A stretch of 38,122 nucleotides of DNA from contig PDIP01000092.1 of the NCBI GenBank assembly GCA_002811645.1, positions 2,531-40,652 on the forward strand, written 5' to 3'. The DNA comes from Corallochytrium limacisporum (taxonomy: Eukaryota; Opisthokonta). A program made the translations under genes and the position numbers. Under the pieces are notes generated by a model, which worked only from the letters and a program-made list of their open reading frames with translations, was not told where the DNA came from and searched no databases. The stretch's first letter is position 1. The number at the start of each line of letters is the position of its first letter. Below, one piece after another: positions 31,495 through 38,122 of the stretch.

Positions 31495-32775
31495 TCATGC
31501 CACAGCCGTGACATTGTCCTGTTGGGCCTGCGAGTGTACTTTCACCTCAGGCACCTGCTGATCTGGGATCGAAGCCGCGGCGGCAGAACTATTGGCGTCA
31601 GTGTTTGCACTTTTGTTGTGTTGCTGATGGTCACGGTGCTTTTGGTCACGGTTCCCACCTGATCGTCCCCGGTTTCCACCCGACGGCTCAGACCGTCCCT
31701 GCTTCGGATGGGGCACTGAATCTGTGACCTCTTTCGGCGGGGTTACCTCTGGCCGCTGGTCCAACCATCCCCAGGCAATGATGGAGATCCGACCGCCCTC
31801 CGCGTCTAAGTTCGGTGGCACACCGTGGCGCCACATAACATTGACCTTCTTTCCAAAGATCAGTATCGAACCGTTCGGCACCGGGAATCTGACCCGTGTG
31901 CGCGTGTCCCTGTGCTCGAAGCACAATTCACGTTCCTCACCCAGGGACAGCCCGACTGTGATGTTTTGCGTCTTCGCTTTTTTCGGATCCACAGCAGCGG
32001 CGTCAAAGTGATACGGCTTCCATTCATTCTTCTCTTTGTACCAGTTGAACCGACTGGCCTTGGTTTCCATACCAGTGAGGTCTTGCATCCGGTCGATTAG
32101 ACCCTTGAAGGTCGGGCATGCGTTCTTCCAGTTGATGTGGTCATCGGCGATCAAATGGCTGTCACCATGCCAGAAGGTCCAGACATCTTTCGTTGAACCC
32201 TCGGTGGCAGCTTTGACCTCATCTAGGAGGTTTTTGTACACATCCCGGTCCGCAGGTTTACCAAAGTAGTTCGGAACGTACACAACGTCATTCTCAGTAA
32301 GGCCAAGGGATTTGAACTCCTCCTTGGTTGTCGCCACTCGCACGCGCATGTCAGGCGGGCTGTAGTCAGGATCAAAGCTAACAGTGTTCTTCTTGTTCTT
32401 GCGATGGTTATTCTTGCGGTCCTTCTTGTTGCGGTCACTGCGATCGTCTTTGTTTCGATTGTTTGGTTGTTCCTGGTCGTTCTGCTGACGCTCCTTCAGG
32501 GGGTCGGTGCCACTTTCCTGTTTCTGGCCGCGAGAATTGTTGTTACCACCATGCTTCTTACGTCCACGTCCACCCCTGTTTGAGTGGTTTGCTTTGTTGT
32601 GGTTGCGTTGATTCTTGTTGGCGTCATCAGCATCATGTGGCTGCCGCGGCTGGTGTCGTTGAGTTTGGTCGGTGTTCGGAGCCTCCGGCTTGGAATCAGA
32701 AGACGATTGCTGCTGCTGCTGCTGCTGCGCCTTTGGAACAGGAGCAGGGTTGTTTGTGGTGTTATCTTCGGTCAT
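31495..32775 (-). CDS. AlkB-like 2-oxoglutarate/Fe(II) oxygenase with disordered tails
   Basis: The product is 426 residues. Residues 1-135 are disordered: a poly-Gln run (17-23), then Asn/Arg/Lys-rich sequence with an RGGRGRKK patch, typical of RNA-binding tails. The catalytic domain (~160-340) begins DVVYVPNYFGKPADRDVY and has FNWYKEKNEWKPYHFDAAA (iron ligands H256 and D258), distal H317 (WRHGVPP) and R329 (GGRISIIAWG). That is the AlkB order of motifs, including the RIS strand. The usual second arginine of the AlkB RxxxxxR signature is replaced by Trp335. The tail (~340-426) again has GGNRGRSGGNRD and is polar. It probably acts on nucleic acid or an RNA-bound protein; demethylation of RNA is an inference. 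The ATG has A at -3. Confidence 0.8.
   Translation of the reverse strand: MTEDNTTNNPAPVPKAQQQQQQQSSSDSKPEAPNTDQTQRHQPRQPHDADDANKNQRNHNKANHSNRGGRGRKKHGGNNNSRGQKQESGTDPLKERQQNDQEQPNNRNKDDRSDRNKKDRKNNHRKNKKNTVSFDPDYSPPDMRVRVATTKEEFKSLGLTENDVVYVPNYFGKPADRDVYKNLLDEVKAATEGSTKDVWTFWHGDSHLIADDHINWKNACPTFKGLIDRMQDLTGMETKASRFNWYKEKNEWKPYHFDAAAVDPKKAKTQNITVGLSLGEERELCFEHRDTRTRVRFPVPNGSILIFGKKVNVMWRHGVPPNLDAEGGRISIIAWGWLDQRPEVTPPKEVTDSVPHPKQGRSEPSGGNRGRSGGNRDQKHRDHQQHNKSANTDANSSAAAASIPDQQVPEVKVHSQAQQDNVTAVA
32709..32729 (-). repeat. CAG repeat coding for poly-Gln
   Basis: Seven consecutive CAG/CAA codons on the minus strand encode Gln 17-23 of the AlkB-like protein. Confidence 0.95.
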
Positions 32776-33748
32776 ATTTGCCCCAAGTGAAGTCCAGTAC
32801 TGGAACTTCGAGAATCAGTACTTTGTGTGCCGTCGATTCAGTTTGTTGCCTATACACTGGTCCGTCGCAACTCGGGAGCCTGTAGTAGAAATGACCGACC
32901 CTCTAGAAGTACCAGATCATTAACAACTAGCAATACTATAACTTCACGTCAGACTATCCCGCCTTTCATCGCTGTACACGTTTGGTGTTGCAAAGCTGGC
33001 GCATCAAGGGCAAGAATTCCCCGATGGTCTTTTGCGCACAAAGCACCGTTGCAAGTGTTCTGGCCTGTGAGTACTGTGGGCACATCGTTAGCAAAATTTG
33101 CCCGCACTTTTGGTCTCTCTCTGCTGCAAGGCAGTTTTTTTTCCATTAGCGATCGTACGCTTGGCGGCACACAACCAGGCTCAAGTGACCATTGGCCGAT
33201 CCGAACGGGATTGCGTCGCAGTCTGTGTGACCACCCACCGGCGGTAAGGCGCGAAATTACTCGCTCCCACCTCCCGGGCCCGACTGTTGTCCCAATGCGT
33301 GTGGCCCCGGAGGGATTGGGGGTCCCCCGGGGGGGTGGAGGGGGGACGGTGGGTTCTCCAACCGTCCTGTTTCCTTTTACTTTTCAATCATTTCTTTGAG
33401 GTTTGGGTCTTGGTTGAAAAACTAAAGCCCTTGGGCATACTTATTAACTTGGATTGACATGTCCCGCACAAACCCGATGGGTGAAGTTGAAATCACTGAC
33501 CAGGAGGTGTACCTTGGTGGACTGGAAGGACTGCGTGCATATATCAGGAGGCACTTGGCCAGCATGTCAAGCATGACCACACCGTGTCATGCCAGAGCAG
33601 ATATAGAATACCGGCCCCGTTGTTATGCACCCAGTCAGGGAATTCGGTACTCCCCGGTTGACGCGTTGGTTCAGACCGAGATGGGTAAAAAGCAGAGCCA
33701 CTCGGTACCCTGGATTTCACGAGGTCAGCCCGTGTGCGAGTCTAAGCT
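32776..33748. other. Upstream/intergenic region with an unassigned 109-codon frame
   Basis: This is the upstream region of the AlkB-like gene. A G-run patch lies at 33308-33350. A plus-strand ATG frame (33459-33788, 109 codons) has a plausible start context (GACATGTC) and mixed composition, but no domain that I recognise. It might be a separate short gene or the first exon of the cysteine-rich candidate immediately after it. Confidence 0.4.
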
Positions 33749-33904
33749 AGCCAAACCATTGTCCTTTGCTGCGACACTGTTCACGTAAGATGGATCAAGA
33801 CTCAAGACGGATGTAAGGGCCTATGCAAGCGCAAGAACGATATGAATGACCATACACACACGTGCCAGAAGAATGGGGAATGCTGTTCAGGCTCGTGTGT
33901 GCAG
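33749..33904 (+). CDS. Possible exon of a small cysteine-rich protein
   Basis: A short open stretch reads DGCKGLCKRKNDMND, then CQKNGECCSGSCVQ. The spacing C-x3-C-x13-C-x5-CC-x3-C matches the end of the RTX protein's tail (C-x2-C-x16-C-x5-CC-x3-C) at 37.7-37.8 kb. Such a spacing is common in disulfide-knotted secreted domains. There is no in-frame ATG upstream before a stop (TAA at about 33742), so this is an exon, a remnant or a frameshifted end of the 33459 frame. The 5' limit is approximate. It may be a broken paralogue of the RTX tail. Function is unknown. Confidence 0.4.
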
Positions 33905-34007
33905 GTAACTTCGCTATGAACCGTGCTTTGGTGACGGGCAATGTTGCTAAGCATGGTGTGAGCTGGACTTGTGCAACAACGGAGGGTATTTTATTTTGTT
34001 CTTGCAG
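33905..34007 (+). other. Candidate spliceosomal intron
   Basis: CAG|GTAACT follows directly on the cysteine-rich stretch. It is paired 103 bp later with a strong acceptor (pyrimidine-rich TTATTTTGTTCTTGCAG). Splicing keeps phase 0 and adds Pro-Ser-Leu and a TAG stop (34008-34019). Reading through would also stop after four codons, so coding logic does not prove splicing. Confidence 0.35.
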
Positions 34008-34019
34008 CCGAGCCTCTAG

Positions 34020-35536
34020 TATTCTAAAAAGAACCTTGTAAAGCTCATACTGATCCCCCTAGGACAATGCAAAGGTTAGTAGGTGCATTGCTGTGTGTAC
34101 TAGTCACCGATATGTGCCGGTCCGTCCGGCAGAGGTCCTCGTCAGCAGACCGTAGGGTTCTGTTTCTTGTAGTTATAAAATCAATATCGTACACACGTCC
34201 ACCTTATAACTACAGCTCTGCGGGATCAAACATATCACAGAACCAGAAGCGTCACCGTCTGGCATTTGCATCCATGTGTCTTTCTCCAGATACCCCGTAC
34301 TCATCCCCTCACGAAGTTGTCCATGTCCTGTCTCATTGCCCCCCCCCCTGGTCCCCCAACGACTCCTTTCGTTAGGGGGATCTCTCCCGGGTACCCCGAC
34401 CAAATCCCTGCTCGTTGGAGAGAGAGGGGGGGGGGGTATCAAATAGGGCAATATGCAAAGGAAAAAAATATTCTTTTTCGTTACTATCGTTCAAGAGATG
34501 TCATTTGTCACCCCTTTTTGCGGGGTGCGACGCGGCACCCTTCCCCCCCTCCCGGGGGGGGGCCCAAGCCTGACGGAACACAATTCGAAAGGGCAGTGCG
34601 CACGCATTCCCATCAAGTCTGTGTGTGCGCAGATGAATTATATGAATGATTCCCCGGGGGATTTTATCCTCCCGAAATCATCCCTGTTTCCGGTAGCGTG
34701 CTCGTAGCGGATAGAGAACGGGTCAGCGTGCGAGTTAGGTGAGATATGGACTGAGGTGGGCCTGTGGTGGAGTATTGCCTTTGTGCAAAGTTAACGATGA
34801 AACGAACGTGACACCATGAGGGCAGACTAATCCCAAAGTTAGTCCAGTGTGCACTCACCCGCTCCGCAAGATAGAGGTTCAAGATAATGACGCGTTCACA
34901 CAGAGACGATGTTATACACTACAGCCTTGGTGAAGTGGTAGCGTTGTTGCACGCGGGGACGAATACGATGGGCTGCCAACTGCGAATTGACCGTCTTGAA
35001 GGTGTGCCCCTCTTTGCACTTTATGTGTATGTAATGTTGAGGCATTAGGGCCGGTCTGAAGGATGGCCCATTTATTGGCAGCGACGATGCAGCATGAAGC
35101 ACATACAATTCCCAATACCCAAGAGGACGCAAACATTCTTCGTGATAACAGGGGACTTAAGAACCGGCCAGTGTTCCTTGGCGGACTGGTGAGGGGAATA
35201 CACGAGACGATAGCGTGCCCAGCCAACACTCTTCGGACCTGATGACCAAACTGTCGCCTTTTTCATCTCCTTACGGCTATTTCTAGCATCCTTGATGGCC
35301 TTAAGTTTCCAGATTCTGGGATGGCACGGATTCTTAAAGGCTGGTAGCCACAAAATAGAAAGTGATACGCAGTATTGAGAAAAGCGGAGGACATTCTGTG
35401 AATGAATCAGGGGATATAAGGTATCTCAACAAATGAGCGGGTTGCTATTTAAGTTTCGTGACCTCGCCAGCAAGAACAAAAGATCATTGCAGCCAAGGTG
35501 AATTTGAATGTCCCCAGTTGGATACAAACAAGAAAA
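34020..35536. other. Intergenic region before the RTX gene
   Basis: The stretch contains GC-rich patches with C/G runs (34339-34350, 34425-34437, 34543-34562). A 102-codon ATG frame at 34067-34375 starts with a hydrophobic stretch (MQRLVGALLCVLV) but then degenerates into low-complexity sequence and is not called. The last 100 bp (GGATATAAGG, CTATTTAAG at about 35411-35454) include TATA-like words, but I cannot assign a promoter. Confidence 0.5.
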
Positions 35537-37861
35537 ATGTATGAGATGATCGGATGGGTGCCGGTGATTCTCGCCATGGATCAGCTAGCCCATGTCCAAG
35601 CACTCAACACTTCAATGGTCTCTACAGGAGATGAACTGTATGGCGCTACACTGGCATCCACATTATCTCAGACCTTGGATGCACCTCCAGTTGGCTCTCA
35701 TCACTATGCCGCAACTGGTACGCAGCTCCTCAAGAATAAGAAGCATTCGGCTCATGACGTGTGGTCCAAAGGCCTAGGGTATATGCAGGAATTGTCGTTT
35801 AGTGCATACTGGGGATGCCGTAGCAACTGGAGAACCAGCTGGCACCAAAGCGGCCCGGACTGGGGCCTGTTTACTCGAGTGGATGGCAGTGAGGAAGCAG
35901 AGATCTTCAGAGACTGGTTTGTAACCAGTAGTGGCAGCACTCACTTAGACGACTACGACCACCATGTGGTCCTCTGGGGCGCTGGTGGTGATGACACTCT
36001 GATGGGAGATAAGGGAAACGACGTGATCTATGGAGGCAAGGGCAATGATGTCTTAGACGGAGGCCGTGGCAATGATTTGCTGGTTGGTAATGATGCGGGA
36101 GACTGTGAGGACGCGATGGATATTTTGCGCAGTGGGTCAGGATCGGATACCATGTACGGACAGTGTGGCAACGACTGGCTGTTCACAGACGACTTGGAGC
36201 CCAACAACATTGATTATATGTATGGTGGCCCTGGTGCGGATGTTTTTGTGGTGTCACAGATTGGCATGATGCAAGGTGTAAATGTTCAGAACGGTGGAGA
36301 CCTGTTCGGGTTTGCGTTGGGTTCCTTGCAGGATGTCATGGACTTTACATTTGCTGCGTTCTTCCCGACCTGGAAACTGACTAAGGAGGTTATGCCCCTG
36401 GCACTAGACTTTACGCGTCTCATTGGGGTTGGCAGCTCACGGACCGAGGATCAGAAGATGCCAGGACGAAATGTGATTATGGACTTCAACCCCATGGTCG
36501 ATATGATTGTTGTGCCTTTGTCACCAGACAGGGAGTCGCCGAACGTAGATCTAGTAGAAGCCAACAATGGTGAAAATGCGCTAAAGTTGACACAAGATGG
36601 CCATGATCTGTGCTACATTAACTGGGCGTCTCCAGAAGAGATCTTTGGTCCAGACGCGGACCACATTGGGTTTTTCCCTGCACAGTACCTGTACGAAATG
36701 CTGCGAGCAAATCTGAAGATGGTAGGAGGTCGTAAGTTTAGCATTGGTGTACCTGCTCTGGCGTTGGAGGATGTGTTGGAGGATTCTTCACTGTTGGACG
36801 GCACGGAGGACTCGCGGTTCTTGATCGTCGGTGCGTTCAATGGGAATTGGATGGCTGGATCTAACGGCAATGATAATTTCGTGGGTAACAATCACCCAGC
36901 AGGCGATATTTTGTTCGCGTATGCGGCCGGGAAGGATGGTGGAGACCAGCCCGCACTAAAGGACGGTAACGACATCATCCGCGGCTTCGGAGGAGACGAT
37001 CTAATGGCCGGAGGCAGTGAATTCAATCAATTGCACGGAGGGGAAGGCAATGATTGGGCGAGCTATGTTCATGCTCGGACCGGGATTGTGGTGGACATGA
37101 CAGTTACTGGCGAGTGGGTTGATGAGGAATTCTATGTGGTGTACAATGGATTTGGACTAGAGAAATACGATCCGAACCTGAGTGCACTAGAGACCGCCAG
37201 GGATGGATACGACTGGCTTTTTAGCGTTGAGAACATAGTAGCCAGTGATTTTGACGACGTTATCATTGGAAATGACAATGACAACGCAATTTCGACACAG
37301 TTTGGCAATGACAGGGTCACCGGAAATGGAGGTGCAGACCAGTTCATTGCAAATGGTGGGCTTACCACAATCACCGACTTCACCATAAGTGAAGGGGACG
37401 AGGTTTTGATAGATGGAGAAGCATACAATCTCACCACACCAGACAGTGCTGGTTTGCACGGTCTTGTGTACTATCAGGAGGGTAGTGACTTGGTGCTTGC
37501 ATTAGAATCTAACGGTCAACGGATTGTTGTGCTGAAGGATATTGACATGAGCGATGCGGTCTGGAACCAAATTACAGTTACCCCACGGACAGGACCACGT
37601 ACTTGTGTGAAACATCGTGACTCTAACGTTGGCCACTGCAGGTACACTCATCAGGCCCTACTTGACTGTAAGTGGAATTGGCAATGCTACAAGGGCACGA
37701 ACTGTGTCGGGCTCCGGTGCTCGTGGTGTTTAAACGAGGGCGCACCAGACGGTGCTAGTCTACCCGCTGGTGCCAGATGCTCGAGTGGGATGGAGTGTTG
37801 TTCTGGAATGTGTAACTTTGACTACGCGGAGTGGAATGATCCCCGAGGCGCATGCTACTAA
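35537..37861 (+). CDS. Secreted RTX-repeat (hemolysin-type Ca-binding) protein with Cys-rich tail
   Basis: The product is 774 residues. The N-terminus (MYEMIGWVPVILAMDQLAHV) looks like a signal peptide. Glycine-rich nonapeptide repeats of the type GGxGxDxLx occur in three clusters: ~148-187 (GDKGNDVIYGGKGNDVLDGG) continuing at ~198-237, ~441-507, and ~572-607. These bind calcium in bacterial RTX proteins. Phrases such as WASYVHARTGIVVDMTV and LFSVENIVASDFDDVIIGND are standard in the bacterial family. Residues 689-774 are unlike RTX: 12 cysteines, ending CSSGMECCSGMC, a disulfide-rich module. There is no protease or lipase motif and no pore-forming region that I can recognise, so this is not assigned as a toxin. 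An adhesive or structural matrix role is inferred. The repeats suggest bacterial origin, with a eukaryotic tail added. The ATG at 35537 replaces an upstream GTG. Confidence 0.82.
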   Translation: MYEMIGWVPVILAMDQLAHVQALNTSMVSTGDELYGATLASTLSQTLDAPPVGSHHYAATGTQLLKNKKHSAHDVWSKGLGYMQELSFSAYWGCRSNWRTSWHQSGPDWGLFTRVDGSEEAEIFRDWFVTSSGSTHLDDYDHHVVLWGAGGDDTLMGDKGNDVIYGGKGNDVLDGGRGNDLLVGNDAGDCEDAMDILRSGSGSDTMYGQCGNDWLFTDDLEPNNIDYMYGGPGADVFVVSQIGMMQGVNVQNGGDLFGFALGSLQDVMDFTFAAFFPTWKLTKEVMPLALDFTRLIGVGSSRTEDQKMPGRNVIMDFNPMVDMIVVPLSPDRESPNVDLVEANNGENALKLTQDGHDLCYINWASPEEIFGPDADHIGFFPAQYLYEMLRANLKMVGGRKFSIGVPALALEDVLEDSSLLDGTEDSRFLIVGAFNGNWMAGSNGNDNFVGNNHPAGDILFAYAAGKDGGDQPALKDGNDIIRGFGGDDLMAGGSEFNQLHGGEGNDWASYVHARTGIVVDMTVTGEWVDEEFYVVYNGFGLEKYDPNLSALETARDGYDWLFSVENIVASDFDDVIIGNDNDNAISTQFGNDRVTGNGGADQFIANGGLTTITDFTISEGDEVLIDGEAYNLTTPDSAGLHGLVYYQEGSDLVLALESNGQRIVVLKDIDMSDAVWNQITVTPRTGPRTCVKHRDSNVGHCRYTHQALLDCKWNWQCYKGTNCVGLRCSWCLNEGAPDGASLPAGARCSSGMECCSGMCNFDYAEWNDPRGACY

Positions 37862-38099
37862 GGCTCGGGTTCATTGATTCCCCCTTGCCTCTGTGCACTT
37901 GCGTCGATTCATGGTCTATATGGCCATTGTCATTTGTAACGGGGTGCCCGGTTGCTTTAATCAACAATTACACTTCAATATTGAAAATTGTACCAAGATG
38001 GTAGCCGTGCAATCCTAGTTTTCCGTTGGGCGTGGCAAAACCACCAAACCAAACGATACCGTCTTTCGAGTCTGTCATCTCGTCTCTGATTTTCAGTTT
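37862..38099. other. Downstream flank of the RTX gene
   Basis: The 3' flank shows AT-rich sequence (37955-37990), no AATAAA and no gene. Confidence 0.6.
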
Positions 38100-38120
38100 G
38101 GGGGGGGGGGGGAGGGGGGG
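38100..38120. repeat. Poly-G run at window edge
   Basis: Thirteen G, one A and seven G close the window. The sequence probably ends at an assembly break. Confidence 0.9.
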
Positions 38121-38122
38121 CG

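Noticed and set aside
34917-34970. tRNA-like A-box (GGTGAAGTGGTAGCG)
   Set aside because: No T-loop sequence at the right distance and no cloverleaf pairing could be made.
35537-37861. Calling the RTX protein a toxin
   Set aside because: RTX repeats only show calcium binding and secretion. No pore-forming, protease, lipase or cyclase domain is visible.
1-38122. CRISPR array, insertion sequence, rRNA or bacterial operon
   Set aside because: No spaced direct repeats, no transposase, no rRNA sequence and no ribosome-binding sites were seen; the gene features are eukaryotic.

Overview
This is a nuclear eukaryotic window, probably from a unicellular, intron-poor organism. Twelve protein genes are supported on both strands. 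Together they cover about 15.5 kb (roughly 41%) of 38.1 kb. All twelve read as one uninterrupted open frame, including frames of 2.3-2.6 kb. None is preceded by a bacterial ribosome-binding site, and every chosen ATG has a purine at -3 (for example CCACCATG and AACAATG). The space between genes is long and rich in microsatellites and poly-G/C runs. I cannot name the species. Intron-less genes with several 2-oxoglutarate oxygenases would fit an alga such as a red alga. A receptor-like protein whose tail is full of Y-x-x-hydrophobic, Y-x-N and Y-x-x-P motifs, plus CD225 and ISG12 proteins, would fit an intron-poor relative of animals. The evidence does not decide between them.

Layout. 0.9-4.2 kb: two head-to-head paralogues of the IFI6/IFI27 (ISG12) family, one with a long acidic repeat tail whose 3' end has decayed. 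6.4-10.4 kb: two transporters, an MFS monocarboxylate-type carrier and a nucleotide-sugar/triose-phosphate-type carrier. 13.0-14.1 kb: a type I membrane protein with a tyrosine-rich tail. 15.4-17.6 kb: a membrane-anchored 2-oxoglutarate/Fe(II) oxygenase with a TPR-like middle. 17.7-18.1 kb: a small bacterial-looking four-helix membrane protein. 20.0-22.6 kb: a secreted Agd3-type (CE18) polysaccharide deacetylase. 22.6-28.1 kb: a 5.6 kb stretch with no recognisable gene. 28.1-32.8 kb: a phytanoyl-CoA-dioxygenase-like oxygenase, a CD225/dispanin (IFITM-like) protein and an AlkB-like oxygenase. 33.7-34.0 kb: a possible small cysteine-rich exon with a candidate intron. 35.5-37.9 kb: a secreted RTX-repeat protein with a 12-cysteine tail.

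There is no operon or obvious pathway. Several genes point to the cell surface: the deacetylase, the nucleotide-sugar carrier, the receptor-like protein, the RTX protein and the anchored oxygenase. Three proteins belong to families known in animals as interferon-induced (two ISG12, one CD225), which is notable in a genome that need not have interferon. Both window ends lie in simple repeats, which suggests assembly breaks, and a 4-base gap sits inside a tandem repeat at 2.9 kb.
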